Below, piece after piece: positions 43,709 to 56,333 of a stretch of 64,000 bases of DNA (positions are counted from its first letter, which is position 1; each line of letters opens with the position of its first letter). A program made the position numbers and the translations under genes. The stretch spans positions 2,244,501 through 2,308,500 of the forward strand of contig NZ_CP102428.1 in assembly GCF_024652905.1 (NCBI RefSeq), written 5' to 3'. The stretch is from Pseudomonas oryzihabitans (lineage in GTDB: Bacteria > Pseudomonadota > Gammaproteobacteria > Pseudomonadales > Pseudomonadaceae). The notes under the pieces were generated by a model, which worked only from the letters and a program-made list of their open reading frames with translations, was not told the DNA's origin and made no database searches.

Positions 43709-45340
43709 ATGCTGCAACAGCTGACCATCTCGAACAAACTCAGACTCGGCTTCGGCGCGATCCTGGTCATCATCCTGGCGCTGATCCTGGCGGCCAGTCA
43801 TGGCTTCACCCAAGTCAACCTGGCCGTCCGGCAGAACATCCACTCCTACCATGTGCTGCAGGATTCCGATGCCGCCCTGCTGGCCTTAGTCAACATGGAA
43901 ACCGGCATGCGTGGCTTCGCCCTGACCGGCAAGGACGAGTTTCTCGAACCCCTGAACAAAGGCGAACAACAGTTCGCCGATCAGTTGCAGGACCTGACCC
44001 AGCTCACCCGCGACAATCCCGAGCAGCAGGCCGGTCTGGCCCAGCTGGGTCAGGCCAAGCAGCAATGGAACAACGAGTCCGTGCAGCAGATTCTGGCGCT
44101 ACGCCGGCAGGTCAACGCCGGTACCCAGCCGCTGGATACCCTCACCGCCCGCATCGCCACCGCCCAGGACAAGGGCAAGATGGACGCGATGCGCGAATTG
44201 CTGGGGCAGATCAAGACCCGGGAGAATCGGCTGCTGGACAGCCGTACCCAGTCGATGGACGACGCCAAGCAGCAGGCCATGCTGATCCTGATCAGCGGTG
44301 GCATCCTCGCCGCGCTGCTGGCGCTGGGCATCGCCTGGTCGCTGTCGCGCACCATCGTGGGTCGACTGGCCCAGACCGTCGCCATCGCCCGGGCCATCGC
44401 CGCCGGCCGACTCGATTCGCCGATCCCTGCCGGCGGACGTGACGAGCTGGGTCAGCTGCTGACCGCCTTCGGCCAGATGCAGGACAGGCTGCGCGACATG
44501 ATCCAGGGGATCAAGCAGGGCACCGACCAACTGGTCGCCGCCTCCCACAGCATCTCCGCCAACTCCCAGCAGCTGTCCACCGCCGCCCAGGAGCAATCCA
44601 GTGCCGCCTCCAGCATGGCGGCCACCGTGGAGCAGCTGACCGTGAGCATCAACCACGTGTCCGACAACGCTGGGGAAGCCCACGACCTCTCCAGCCAGTC
44701 GGGTCGCCTGGCCCAGGACGGCGGCCAGACCATCCAGGCCTCGGTGGACAGCATGAAATCCATCGCCGGCACGGTTCAGTCCTCGGCCACCCGCATCGGC
44801 GAACTGGGCGAGCACTCGGAACGGGTGTCGTCCATCGTCAGCGTGATCAAGGGCATCGCCGACCAGACCAACCTGCTGGCGCTCAACGCCGCCATCGAGG
44901 CGGCGCGGGCTGGCGAACAGGGGCGCGGCTTCGCCGTGGTGGCCGACGAGGTCCGCCAGCTGGCGCAACGCACCACCAACTCCACCCAGGAGATCGCCGC
45001 CATGATCGAGAAGATCCAGGCGGCGACCCAGGCGGCCATGAGCGACATGGAGGTGGGAGTGCGCCAGGTCAACGGCGGGGTCGATCTGGCCAATCAGGCC
45101 GGCGAGGCGGTGGTCAGCATCAACAATTCCTCGGACAAGGTGGTACGGGTGGTCAACCAGATCTCCCTGTCCCTGCGCGAACAGACCGCCGCCAGCCATG
45201 ACGTCGCCCGCACCGTGGAGCGCCTGGCGCAGATGGCCCAGCAAAACAGCGAGGCCATCGACGAGACGGTCAAGACCGCCGTCTCCCTGGATGCCCTGGC
45301 CAATGACCTGAATCGGCAGATCGGCCAGTTTCGCTGCTAG
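43709..45340 (+). CDS. methyl-accepting chemotaxis protein with CHASE3 sensor
   Basis: A 543-residue chemoreceptor. Helix 1 (residues ~14-34), a CHASE3 periplasmic helical sensor (VRQNIHSYHVLQDSDAALLA, then NMETGMRGFALTGKDEFLEP), helix 2 (~189-209), HAMP (SRTIVGRLAQTVAIARAIAA), then the signalling domain with [20 protein letters not shown] and [19 protein letters not shown]. It ends LNRQIGQFRC without a CheR-binding tail. The ligand is unknown. Confidence 0.94.
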   Translation: MLQQLTISNKLRLGFGAILVIILALILAASHGFTQVNLAVRQNIHSYHVLQDSDAALLALVNMETGMRGFALTGKDEFLEPLNKGEQQFADQLQDLTQLTRDNPEQQAGLAQLGQAKQQWNNESVQQILALRRQVNAGTQPLDTLTARIATAQDKGKMDAMRELLGQIKTRENRLLDSRTQSMDDAKQQAMLILISGGILAALLALGIAWSLSRTIVGRLAQTVAIARAIAAGRLDSPIPAGGRDELGQLLTAFGQMQDRLRDMIQGIKQGTDQLVAASHSISANSQQLSTAAQEQSSAASSMAATVEQLTVSINHVSDNAGEAHDLSSQSGRLAQDGGQTIQASVDSMKSIAGTVQSSATRIGELGEHSERVSSIVSVIKGIADQTNLLALNAAIEAARAGEQGRGFAVVADEVRQLAQRTTNSTQEIAAMIEKIQAATQAAMSDMEVGVRQVNGGVDLANQAGEAVVSINNSSDKVVRVVNQISLSLREQTAASHDVARTVERLAQMAQQNSEAIDETVKTAVSLDALANDLNRQIGQFRC

Positions 45341-45370
45341 CGCCAGGCCTCCCCCGCAGCCTGTCCCCTC

Positions 45371-45393
45371 GATCCCGGCACCTGGCCGGGATC
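45371..45393 (+). terminator. hairpin after the CHASE3 chemoreceptor gene
   Basis: GATCCCGGC/GCCGGGATC with a short loop, 30 bases after the stop. No T-tract, so the terminator call is tentative. Confidence 0.45.
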
Positions 45394-45469
45394 GACTTGC
45401 CGAAACACTTCGCAACATTCATTCAGCGCAACGGTCACAAAGGCGTCTCCCTCAAGGCCTGCGCCCTGC

Positions 45470-46663
45470 ATGAAAACCCCGCGTCCCGTCGATCGTCTCC
45501 CCCGCCTCAACCAGCTGCGCAATCTGAAAATGGCCCGTTCCGCCCACGCCTATGTGCGCGGCAGCACGGTGCAGTTCTACGAGTGGCTGCACAGCCAGCC
45601 CGGCCGCAACCTGCCCAATGGGCCGGCGGTATGGATCTGCGGCGACTGCCATGCCGGCAACCTCGGCCCCACCGGCGACCTGCACGGTTCCACCGACGTC
45701 AACATCCGCGACCTCGACCAGACCGTGGTCGGCAATCCGGCCCACGACCTGGTGCGCCTGGCCTTGTCGCTGGCCACCGCGGCGCGCGGTTCCGACCTGC
45801 CGGGGGTGACCACGGCGCGGATGCTCGAAGAGATGATGCGCGGCTACGAGATAGCCTTCGAGGACGATCTCGAGCGTGAAGTGCCGCGGCCGGCCCAGGT
45901 CAAGGCCGGGATGCGCAGCGCGGTGCAGCGCACCTGGAAGCACCTGGCCAAGGAGCGCATGGAAAACACTCGACCCAAGCTGCCGCTGGGCAAGCACTTC
46001 TGGCAGCTGAGCAAGGCCGAGCGCCAGGCTATCGCCGAGTTGTGCGAGACGCCGGGCCTCCATGCCCTGGTGACCTCGCTCAAGGGCCGCAGCCACGACA
46101 GCCGCGTCGAACTGCTCGACAGTGCCTACTGGGTCAAGGGCTGCAGCTCCCTGGGCCTGCGCCGCTACGCCGTGCTGCTGGGCGTGGACGACGGCGATGA
46201 CCAGGACTACTGCCTGATCGACGTCAAGCAGGCGGTGGCCGCCGCCGCTCCGCGCGTGGCCCATGCCACCATGCCCCGCGACAACGGCAAGCGCGTGGTG
46301 GAAGGCGCTCGCCAGCTCTCCCCGGCCCTGGGCAATCGCATGCTGGCGGTGCGCCTGCTGGATCACTCCTTCTTCATCCGCGAATTGCTGCCCCAGGATC
46401 TCAAGCTGGAACTGGACGAACTCAGCGCTCGCGAAGCCATGAGCGCCGCGGCCTACCTGGCCCGGGTGGTCGGTCGCGCCCACGCCCGGCAGATGGACCT
46501 GGCCACCCGCGTCGAGTGGATGAGCGACCTGCAACGCAATCGCACCCGCACCCTGGATGCGCCCTCCTGGCTGTGGAGTAGCGTGGTGCAGCTGGTGGGC
46601 GCCCACGAGATGGGCTACCTGGCCCACTGCCGCGCCTATGCCCTGGAGCATGCGCAGGACTGA
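45470..46663 (+). CDS. DUF2252 domain-containing protein
   Basis: A 397-residue soluble protein of DUF2252, a family with a predicted protein-kinase-like fold. Typical blocks: RYAYVRGSTVQFYEWLHSQP-like sequence (AHAYVRGSTVQFYEWLHSQP), VWICGDCHAGNLGPTGD, VNIRDLDQTVVGNPAHDLVR (candidate metal/catalytic Asp residues), and AYLARVVGRAHARQMD near the C-terminus. No function is proven. It stands alone, with a hairpin before it and an iron-regulated sigma factor gene after it. Confidence 0.88.
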   Translation: MKTPRPVDRLPRLNQLRNLKMARSAHAYVRGSTVQFYEWLHSQPGRNLPNGPAVWICGDCHAGNLGPTGDLHGSTDVNIRDLDQTVVGNPAHDLVRLALSLATAARGSDLPGVTTARMLEEMMRGYEIAFEDDLEREVPRPAQVKAGMRSAVQRTWKHLAKERMENTRPKLPLGKHFWQLSKAERQAIAELCETPGLHALVTSLKGRSHDSRVELLDSAYWVKGCSSLGLRRYAVLLGVDDGDDQDYCLIDVKQAVAAAAPRVAHATMPRDNGKRVVEGARQLSPALGNRMLAVRLLDHSFFIRELLPQDLKLELDELSAREAMSAAAYLARVVGRAHARQMDLATRVEWMSDLQRNRTRTLDAPSWLWSSVVQLVGAHEMGYLAHCRAYALEHAQD

Positions 46664-46833
46664 GGCCACCGTGAAACTGGCCCGGGGCTAACCGCCTCGG
46701 GCCGCGCTGCTTGCTCCCGCCCACCATCCCGAACGCCGCCCCCAAGCACCGCCCAGCCCGACTCGGTGGCTAGAGGCCGTGCCCAACCGACCCTCAGCCA
46801 CTCACCCGCTGAGTCGATCCGCTCGATCGCGCA

Positions 46834-46862
46834 TTGTGCGACCCCTCGCCTTTAACTAAAAT
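46834..46862 (+). promoter_or_regulatory. candidate sigma70 promoter of the FecI-like sigma gene
   Basis: TTGTGC (46834-46839), a 17-base spacer and TAAAAT (46857-46862), 47 bases before the ATG. The -10 box overlaps the candidate Fur box. Confidence 0.65.
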
Positions 46863-46878
46863 GAGACGCTTTATCATT
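46860..46878. promoter_or_regulatory. candidate Fur box
   Basis: AATGAGACGCTTTATCATT is an imperfect palindrome (six of nine pairs) with the ATGA/TCAT core of Fur boxes. It overlaps the -10 element of the sigma factor gene, where Fur with iron would block transcription. Confidence 0.55.
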
Positions 46879-46909
46879 TAAAGACCGGCGCTCGCGCCAA
46901 GGATCTTCT

Positions 46910-47425
46910 ATGCGCCCTGCCCTGTCTTCCGGCTCGCCCACCATCGCGTTGGATCAGCTCTATCGCGATCATCATGGCTGGCTCAGCGGCTGGCTGCGCG
47001 GGCGGCTGGGCAACGCGCCGGATGCGGCGGACATCGCCCAGGACACCTACCTGCGCATTCTCGGTTCCGGGCGCCTGCCGGTGCGTGAAGACTCTCGGCG
47101 CTATCTGGTGCAGGTGGCCAAGGGGTTGGTGATCGACCTCTGGCGACGCCAGGAGGTGGAACGTGCCTATCGCGACGCCATCGCCCACCTGCCGGAGGCC
47201 CAGGTGCCGTCGCCGGAGACGCACTGGCTGATCGTCGACGCCCTGCTGCGCATCGATGCCATGCTCGATGGCCTGCCCGCCCCGGTCCGGGAGGCCTTTC
47301 TGCTGGCGCAATTCCAGCGACTGACCCTAGCCGAGATCGCAGTACGGCTGGATCTGGCGGTGATCACCGTGCGCCGGCATATCCAGCGCGCCCTGCTGGC
47401 CTGCCTGGTGGCGTGCGAGGCATGA
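46910..47425 (+). CDS. ECF sigma factor, FecI-like (iron uptake)
   Basis: A 171-residue ECF sigma factor of the FecI group. Region 2 is LDQLYRDHHGWLSGWLRGRL and DAADIAQDTYLRIL; region 4 is LTLAEIAVRLDLAVITVRRH. It should direct transcription of the TonB receptor at 48512 when its ligand is sensed. Its stop overlaps the fecR start (ATGA, 47422-47425). The preceding promoter overlaps a Fur box, so expression should rise in low iron. Confidence 0.93.
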   Translation: MRPALSSGSPTIALDQLYRDHHGWLSGWLRGRLGNAPDAADIAQDTYLRILGSGRLPVREDSRRYLVQVAKGLVIDLWRRQEVERAYRDAIAHLPEAQVPSPETHWLIVDALLRIDAMLDGLPAPVREAFLLAQFQRLTLAEIAVRLDLAVITVRRHIQRALLACLVACEA

Positions 47426-48375
47426 GCCTTCCCGCGCCGCAATTGCTCGAAGAGGCGGCCGAGTGGCTGCTCACCCTCAACTTCGACGGCGCCGACGAGG
47501 CGCAGCGCCAGGCCTTCGAACGCTGGCGCGCGCGGAGCGAGGCCCATGGCGCGGCCTGGGCAAGAGCCGAGCGGGTCATGGGGACCTTCGCCAGCGTTCC
47601 CGTGGACATCGGCCAGCAGACGGTACGCCGCGTCGGTGACCGTACGCTCAGTCGGCGGCGCACCCTGCGCCTGCTCACCGCCCTGCTGGTGGGGCTTCCC
47701 AGCGGCTGGCTGGCCCTGCGCACCCTGCCACTGGACGCGTTGGGCGCCGAGCTGACAACTGCCATCGGCGAGCGGCGCTCCCTGCTGCTCGCCGATGGCA
47801 GTCAGCTGGTGCTGAACAGCGACTCCGCCCTGGACGTGCGCTTCGACGCAGGCATCCGCCGCCTCCATCTGCGACGGGGCGAGGTGCTGGTGACCACCCA
47901 TGCCGATCCCGTCGTGCCACGCCGGCCCTTCGTGGTCAGCCTGGCGCAGGGCGAGGTCGAGGCCCTGGGCACCCGCTTCAGCGTACGGGCGGAAGAGACG
48001 CTCTGCCGGGTGGCGGTCTTCGCCCATGGCGTGGAGGTGCGTCCGCAGCAGGGTGCGGCCATACGCCTGGCCGCGGGGCAGCAAGCCTGGTTCGACGCCC
48101 GTGGCGTACAGCGCCGCGCCCCGGTGGACGAGGACGCCAGCCTCTGGACGCACGGCATGCTGCTGGCCCACGACCGCCCGCTGGCCGAGGTGCTGGCGGA
48201 ACTGGGTCGCTATCGCCCCGGCCTGCTGCGCTGCGACCCAGCCGTCGCCGGGCTGCGGGTGTCCGGCGCCCTGTCGCTGGACGACACCGACCAGGCCCTG
48301 CTGGCGCTGGAACGCACCCTGCCGATCCGCATCACGCGCCGCACCCGCTACTGGGTGGCGGTGGGGGCGCCCTGA
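47422..48375 (+). CDS. FecR family anti-sigma/sigma regulator
   Basis: A 317-residue FecR-type inner-membrane regulator. The N-terminal cytoplasmic DUF4880 part (LEEAAEWLLTLNFDGADEAQ, then FERWRARSEAHGAAWARAE) binds the sigma factor; one membrane segment follows near residues 80-97; the periplasmic FecR domain shows TAIGERRSLLLADGSQLVLN and LRRGEVLVTTH, and the C-terminus contacts the receptor's signalling domain. Start ATG 47422 overlaps the sigma gene stop, so the two are co-translated. Confidence 0.93.
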   Translation: MSLPAPQLLEEAAEWLLTLNFDGADEAQRQAFERWRARSEAHGAAWARAERVMGTFASVPVDIGQQTVRRVGDRTLSRRRTLRLLTALLVGLPSGWLALRTLPLDALGAELTTAIGERRSLLLADGSQLVLNSDSALDVRFDAGIRRLHLRRGEVLVTTHADPVVPRRPFVVSLAQGEVEALGTRFSVRAEETLCRVAVFAHGVEVRPQQGAAIRLAAGQQAWFDARGVQRRAPVDEDASLWTHGMLLAHDRPLAEVLAELGRYRPGLLRCDPAVAGLRVSGALSLDDTDQALLALERTLPIRITRRTRYWVAVGAP

Positions 48376-48392
48376 ACGCCGGCGATCCACCC

Positions 48393-48440
48393 GAAAAAAA
48401 GTTCGCACTGCCCTGAGCACTTTGCCGCGCTCGTCCGGGA
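48393..48440 (+). promoter_or_regulatory. candidate FecI-type ECF promoter of the TonB receptor
   Basis: GAAAAAAAGTTCG (48393-48405) and CTCGTCC (48430-48436) in the 136-base fecR-receptor gap resemble the A-tract plus CGTC pattern seen upstream of FecI-controlled receptors in Pseudomonas. The exact -35 hexamer and spacing are unclear, so this is a similarity call from memory, not a scored match. Confidence 0.5.
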
Positions 48441-48511
48441 TAGCTGCAGACACCCTCATGGGGAGCGGTGGCAGCCCGCGCCTGGTGCGCTCAAGAGGAC
48501 GGCAACACGAC

Positions 48512-50908
48512 ATGGCAAAGATCCACCGGCAGCAACCCGCCACCCGAGCCTTCACCCCACTGATCCTGGCCGTCGCCCTGCAGGGCGTGCCCCTGGCCGC
48601 TACCGGGCTGGCCCTGCTGCCGCTGCCGGCCCTGGCCGCCGCGGAGGTGCGTGACTACCGGATTCCCGCCGGTCCGCTGAATGCGGTGCTGGCCCGTTTC
48701 GCCGCCACCGCCGGGGTCCAGCTGGTGTTCGATCCGGCGCCGCTGGCCGGGCGCAGCAGTCCGGGACTGCAGGGCCGCTATACCCTCGACCAGGGTTTCG
48801 AGCACCTGCTGCGTGGCAGCGGCTATCGCTGGAGCGAACGCGGTGCCGGCATCTATGCCCTGGAAGGCGGCAGCGTCGAGGCCGCCCTGGCCATGCCCGT
48901 GACCACCATCCAGGCCAGCGCCACGGGCGGGGGCGCGGACGTCGGCTACCGGCGCCCGGTCAGCACCAGCACCACGCGCCTGGGCCTGAGCGAGCGCCAG
49001 ACGCCCCAGGCGATCACCACCCTGACCCGCGATCAGGTCGAGGACTTCCGCCTGCAGAGCATCAAGGAAGCCCTGCGTGCCGCCCCGTCGGTGACCGTCG
49101 AGCAGACCGAGACCGATCGCACCCAGTTCACCTCCCGTGGCTTCGACATCAACAGCTTCCAGTACGACGGCATGGGCATGCCCTTCGTCAGCACCACCCT
49201 GGTGGGCGACCAGGACCTGGCCGAATACGAGCAGGTGGACGTCCTGCACGGCGCCAATGGCCTGATGAGCGGCACCGGCAATCCCTCCGCCGCCGTCAAC
49301 TTCGTGCGCAGGCGGCCCACCGCCGAGTTCCAGGCCAGGCTCGGCGCCAGCGTCGGCGCCTGGGACAACCGCCGGGTGGATGCCGATGTCTCCGGGCCTT
49401 TGACCGAAACCGGCAACGTGCGCGGGCGTTTCATCTATGCCCACGACAAGGGCAATTCCTGGCTGGATCGCTACGGCCATGAAAAGAACATCGCGGCTGG
49501 CCTGGTGGCCTTCGATCTCAGCGAGGCCGATACCCTGACCCTGGGTTTCTCCCAGCACAACAGCGACGCCAACGGCAGCTCCTGGGGCAACCTGCCGCTG
49601 GCCGACGTGGACGGCAACCCGTTGCACTACGGCCGGCGCAGTTCCAGCATCGGCCAGGACTGGACCTACTGGAATCTGGACACCCAGCGCGTCTTCGGCG
49701 AATTCACCCACGACTTCGGCAACGGCTGGCGGGGTGCCCTCACGGCGACCGGCGTCACCGAGCGGCAGAACGCCGACATGTACTACATCTTCGGCGTCAG
49801 CGGTGACGCCGCCATCGCCTTTGGCGACCATTCCGCCAGCAAGGCGCACCAGCTGATCGGCGAGGCCAGGCTGTCCGGCCCCTTCCAGCTGTTCGGCCGC
49901 GACCACGAACTCACCCTGGGCGCCAGCTACGGCCGGACCCACCAGAAGCTGCGGGAAAAGATCCTCGCCGAGGACGGCTACTACCCCACCACCCTCTCCG
50001 GCTCCCTGGCCGGGGTCCCCGAGCCGTCGCTGCAATACACCGACGATATCGGCCACACCCAGGACTTCACCGACCGCCAGAAAAGCCTGTTCGCCGGCGC
50101 CCGCTTCGAGCTGGTCGACGATCTGCACTGGATCGTCGGTGCGCGGATGCTCAGCGCCGATGCCAGCGGCCTGAGCTATGGCGCCGACTACTACACCCGT
50201 GCCCATGGCGAGGTCACCCCCTACACCGGCCTGGTCTACGACCTGAGTCCGCAATGGAGCCTCTATGCCAGCTGGACCAAGATCTTCAGCCCGCAATACA
50301 GCTTCGGCCTGGATGGCCGGCTGCTCGATCCGCTGGAAGGCAAGAGCCTGGAAGCCGGGATCAAGGGTGGCCTGTTCGACGACCGCCTGAGCCTGACCGC
50401 CGCGGTGTTCAAGACCGAGCAGCGCAACGTGGCCTCGACCTCGGTGTTCGCCGGTTCGCGCTATCTCTACGACACCACTGACTACCAGAGCCATGGCCTG
50501 GAGCTGCAGGTCTCCGGCGAGGCGCTGCCCGGCCTGGACCTGCTAGCCGGCTACACCTATGTGCGCATCGACGACGCGGACGGCGAGCGGGCGCGCAAAT
50601 TCGTGCCCAGCCACAGCTTGCGTGGCCTGGCGACCTATCGCCTGCCGGGCCTGCCCCAGGCCAAGGTCGGCGCGCGGCTGAGATGGCAGAGCGGTATCGA
50701 GAACGACAACAACAGCCGCATCCACCAGAACGCCTATGCCCTGGTGGATGTGCTGGGCAGCTACGATTTCGACGAACACTGGAGCACCCAGCTCAATCTC
50801 AACAACCTCACCGACCGCAAATACCTGCTGTCGCTCTACAACAACGCCACCAGCGGCAACTACGGCGCGCCGCGCAACGCGACGCTGTCGGTCAGCTACA
50901 CCTTCTGA
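48512..50908 (+). CDS. TonB-dependent siderophore receptor with signalling (STN) domain
   Basis: A 798-residue outer-membrane receptor. Signal peptide to about residue 45 ([15 protein letters not shown]), then an STN domain ([32 protein letters not shown]), a plug with [20 protein letters not shown] and [20 protein letters not shown], and a 22-strand barrel ending [15 protein letters not shown] with a terminal Phe. The STN domain passes the substrate signal to FecR. The siderophore cannot be identified; the plug pattern is of the ferripyoverdine/ferrichrome receptor group. ATG 48512 follows AGAGGA. Confidence 0.93.
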   Translation: MAKIHRQQPATRAFTPLILAVALQGVPLAATGLALLPLPALAAAEVRDYRIPAGPLNAVLARFAATAGVQLVFDPAPLAGRSSPGLQGRYTLDQGFEHLLRGSGYRWSERGAGIYALEGGSVEAALAMPVTTIQASATGGGADVGYRRPVSTSTTRLGLSERQTPQAITTLTRDQVEDFRLQSIKEALRAAPSVTVEQTETDRTQFTSRGFDINSFQYDGMGMPFVSTTLVGDQDLAEYEQVDVLHGANGLMSGTGNPSAAVNFVRRRPTAEFQARLGASVGAWDNRRVDADVSGPLTETGNVRGRFIYAHDKGNSWLDRYGHEKNIAAGLVAFDLSEADTLTLGFSQHNSDANGSSWGNLPLADVDGNPLHYGRRSSSIGQDWTYWNLDTQRVFGEFTHDFGNGWRGALTATGVTERQNADMYYIFGVSGDAAIAFGDHSASKAHQLIGEARLSGPFQLFGRDHELTLGASYGRTHQKLREKILAEDGYYPTTLSGSLAGVPEPSLQYTDDIGHTQDFTDRQKSLFAGARFELVDDLHWIVGARMLSADASGLSYGADYYTRAHGEVTPYTGLVYDLSPQWSLYASWTKIFSPQYSFGLDGRLLDPLEGKSLEAGIKGGLFDDRLSLTAAVFKTEQRNVASTSVFAGSRYLYDTTDYQSHGLELQVSGEALPGLDLLAGYTYVRIDDADGERARKFVPSHSLRGLATYRLPGLPQAKVGARLRWQSGIENDNNSRIHQNAYALVDVLGSYDFDEHWSTQLNLNNLTDRKYLLSLYNNATSGNYGAPRNATLSVSYTF

Positions 50909-50917
50909 GCCCAGGCA

Positions 50918-50951
50918 GGCGGACGACGAGACCGCTGTCCCGTCGTCCGCC
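50918..50951 (+). terminator. strong hairpin after the TonB receptor gene
   Basis: GGCGGACGACG (50918-50928) pairs perfectly with CGTCGTCCGCC (50941-50951) over 11 bp, starting 10 bases after the stop. There is no T-tract, so termination is probable but not certain. Confidence 0.55.
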
Positions 50952-51022
50952 ACCGCCCAGCGATCCTTTGCTCCCTGACGTGGTCCGAGTCTGCACGCTC
51001 CCAGTCAAGGTTTCCGCCCGTC

Positions 51023-53631
<2,609 letters not shown>

Positions 53632-53635
<4 letters not shown>

Positions 53636-54828
53636 CCCGTAATCGGCGCCACGCTACGGCGGCAGGCGGCCAGCACCAGCAAGGTCAGTGCCGCCGCCAG
53701 GGCACCGAACTGGAAGGTGGCGGCGGAGCCGACGAAGTGCCAGAGCGCGCCGGCGATGGTGCTGGACAGCAATAAGGCGATGCCACTGACCAGGTTGAAC
53801 AGGCCAAAGGCGGTGCCGCGCAATTCGGCCGGGGCGGTCTTGGCAACCATAGCGGCGAGCAGGCCCTGGGTCATGCCCATGTGCAGGCCCCAGAGCAGGA
53901 TGCCCAGGGCCAGCCCGATCCAGCCGCTGCTGAAGGCCAGCGCCAGGTCGGCCAGGATCAGCAGCACCAGCCCCCAAGCCAGCAGCGCGCAATGGCTGAC
54001 CCGGTCGGACAGCGCCCCCAGCGGATAGGCCGACAGCGCGAACACCAGGTGCATGCCCACCATCACCAGCGGCACCAGCGCCAGGGGTACGCCCACCTGC
54101 TCAGCCTTGAGCACCAGGAAGGCCTCGCTGAAGCGCGCCAGGGTGAAGACGCCGCCGAGCAGCGCCACCTGCCAAAAGGCTGCCGGCAAATTGCGCAGCT
54201 GGCTGCGGGTGAGCGGATTGGTGCGTGCCTGGACGATGGCCGCCTTGGGTTCCTCCAGGCCGAAATACAGCAAGGCGACGGCGATGAAGGCGGGGATCAC
54301 CGCCACCCAGAACACCGCGCGGAAATCGTTGGTCCAGAGCAGCATCAGCCCCACCGCCAGCAGCGGGCCGAGAAAGGCGCCGAGGGTATCCAGCGACTGG
54401 CGCAGGCCATAGGCGGCACCGCGGATCTCCGGCGGCGTGACGTCGGCCACCAGGGCGTCGCGCGGTGCGCCGCGAATGCCCTTGCCGATGCGATCCATGA
54501 AGCGCGCGCCGAACACCAGGCCGGCACCGCTGGCCAGGGCGAACAGCGGCTTGCTCAGGGCGCCCAGGCCATAGCCCAGCACCGCCAGGCCCTTGCGCTT
54601 GCCCAGGTAGTCGCTGAGTACGCCGGAAAAGATCTTGGTGATGAGCGCGGTCGCCTCGGCCATCCCTTCGAGGATGCCGATATAGAGCACGCTCAGGCCC
54701 AGGCCGGTGGCCAGGAACAGCGGCAGCAGGCTGTGGATCATCTCCGAGGAGATATCCATGAACAGGCTCACGCCACCCAGAATCCAGACGCCACTGGGTA
54801 TGCGTCGCCAGGTCGCCGTCATCGTCAT
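53632..54828 (-). CDS. MFS transporter
   Basis: A 398-residue, 12-helix MFS protein. The N-terminus WILGGVSLFMDISSEMIHSL and SGVLSDYLGKRKGLAVLGYG (motif A) place it in the group often annotated as MFS transporter near BCR/FsrlR-like exporters; ARFMDRIGKGIRGAPRDALV is a strongly conserved loop of that group. The substrate is unknown. Its stop overlaps the UvrA-like stop by 2 bases (convergent). It is divergent from cobF by 128 bases. Confidence 0.87.
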
Positions 54829-54956
54829 CCCTATCCCCTCCGTCCCTGCCTGTGAGCGGGCAAACCGGTCGAAACTAGCATGACGCTCACGGACGGCTCT
54901 ACCGAAAAGACATCCCTGGTTACACTGGGCGCTGCTCCTTCCATTGAGGCCACCCC

Positions 54957-55718
54957 ATGAAAACCCTGCTGGTCATCGGCATCGGCGCTGGCGATCCCGA
55001 CTACCTCACCCTCCAGGCCATCGCCGCCCTCAATCGCGCCAGTACCTTCTTCCTGTTCGACAAGGGCACGGAAAAGGACAGCCTGATCCACCTGCGCGAG
55101 ACCATCTGCGCCCGCCACATCCGCCAGGCGGACTATCGGTTCGTCACCGCGCCCATCCCCGAGCGCCGCCGCGAAGGCGACTATCGTCAGGCGGTGGACG
55201 ACCTCAATGCCGCCAAGCAGGCGCTGATGGTGGAGATGATCGAGCACGAGCTGGCGGACGACGAATGCGGCGCCTTCCTGGTCTGGGGCGATCCGGCGCT
55301 GTACGACAGCACCCTGCGCATCCTGGCGGCGATCCGGCGCGACGGCCGGCTGGACTTCGACTACGAGGTGATCCCCGGCATCTCCAGCGTCCAGGCCCTG
55401 GCCGCGCGCCACCGGGTGCCGCTCAATCGCATCGGCCAGGCCCTGGAGATCACCCCCGGCCGGCGCCTGGAGCGCTTCCCCGCGCACCTGGACAGCCTGG
55501 TGGTGATGCTCGATTCCCACGAGGCCTATCGCCGCCTGGATGAGCCCGGCCTGCACATCTACTGGGGCGCCTATGTCGGCACGGCGGACGAGATCCTCAT
55601 CGCCGGACCACTGCAGGAGGTGGCTGAAGAGATCCACCAGGTGCGCAGTGCCGCGCGCGAAGAGCACGGCTGGATCATGGATACCTATCTGCTCTGTCGC
55701 GGGCCGGCGGACGCCTGA
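54957..55718 (+). CDS. cobF: precorrin-6A synthase (deacetylating) CobF
   Basis: A 253-residue CobF, which methylates precorrin-5 at C1 and removes acetate to give precorrin-6A in aerobic cobalamin synthesis. It belongs to the SAM-dependent tetrapyrrole methylase fold: LLVIGIGAGDPDYLTLQAIA, VWGDPALYDSTLRIL, and VIPGISSVQALAARHRVPLN. The FDKGTEKDSL region is CobF-specific. No other cob gene is nearby, and I did not recognise a cobalamin riboswitch in the 128-base upstream gap. Its 3' end overlaps the GNAT gene by 34 bases on the opposite strand. Confidence 0.95.
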   Translation: MKTLLVIGIGAGDPDYLTLQAIAALNRASTFFLFDKGTEKDSLIHLRETICARHIRQADYRFVTAPIPERRREGDYRQAVDDLNAAKQALMVEMIEHELADDECGAFLVWGDPALYDSTLRILAAIRRDGRLDFDYEVIPGISSVQALAARHRVPLNRIGQALEITPGRRLERFPAHLDSLVVMLDSHEAYRRLDEPGLHIYWGAYVGTADEILIAGPLQEVAEEIHQVRSAAREEHGWIMDTYLLCRGPADA

Positions 55719-56230
55719 GGGCTGTCCAGCCGTCGATCCAGATGGATGGTCTGCCAGGGCAGGGTCGTCTCCCGTTCGACGACCCGGAAGCCCTGGCCGA
55801 GCCAGAAAGCCTCGGCCCCGGGCAGGAAGGGGTGGGTGTGCAGATAGAGGCGGTCGACCGCCTCCTGCCGCGCCTGGGCCAGCAGCGCCCCGAACAGCCG
55901 TCGCGCCAGACCTTGGCGACGCTGCTGCGGCGCCACATACAGCCGCACCACCTCCACCACCCGCTCGCCGGGATAGGCCAGCTGCGGAAAGCGCCGGTCG
56001 TAGGGCCGGTAGGCGATGCTGCCGAGGGGCTCCCCGGCGGCACCCCGGGCGATCAGCAGGCAGCCGCGACCTGCCCCATAGTGGTCGGCGAAGCCCTGTA
56101 GATCCTGGGGCAGGGTCGTCGCCTCGATCCGGCTACCGAACAGCTCGCGATAGCTCGCCTGCAGGAAGCCCAGCGTCTCGTCATCCGCGGCGGTGATCCG
56201 TTCCAGGCTGATGGAAGGCGCTTGGCTCAT
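55685..56230 (-). CDS. GNAT family N-acetyltransferase
   Basis: A 181-residue GNAT. The acetyl-CoA site is VVEVVRLYVAPQQRRQGLAR followed by RLFGALLAQARQEAVDRLYL; AEAFWLGQGFRVVERET is the C-terminal motif. ATG 56230 is used because the fold begins soon after (ISLERITAADDETL). Substrate unknown. It overlaps the 3' end of cobF by 34 bases (tail to tail). Confidence 0.82.
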   Translation of the reverse strand: MSQAPSISLERITAADDETLGFLQASYRELFGSRIEATTLPQDLQGFADHYGAGRGCLLIARGAAGEPLGSIAYRPYDRRFPQLAYPGERVVEVVRLYVAPQQRRQGLARRLFGALLAQARQEAVDRLYLHTHPFLPGAEAFWLGQGFRVVERETTLPWQTIHLDRRLDSPQASAGPRQSR

Positions 56231-56333
56231 GGCGGTGTTTGGTCTCTTCGGCAGCGGGCGGGGCGCGACATTTCGGCGCAGGGTCGCGCCGGCCGGGCTG
56301 TGCGCCGCTCGCGACGATGATACAGTCCCAGCC

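Noticed and set aside
54829-54956. Cobalamin riboswitch upstream of cobF
   Set aside because: The gap is only 128 bases, and neither the B12-box (GCCACTG) nor the rest of the aptamer core is visible.
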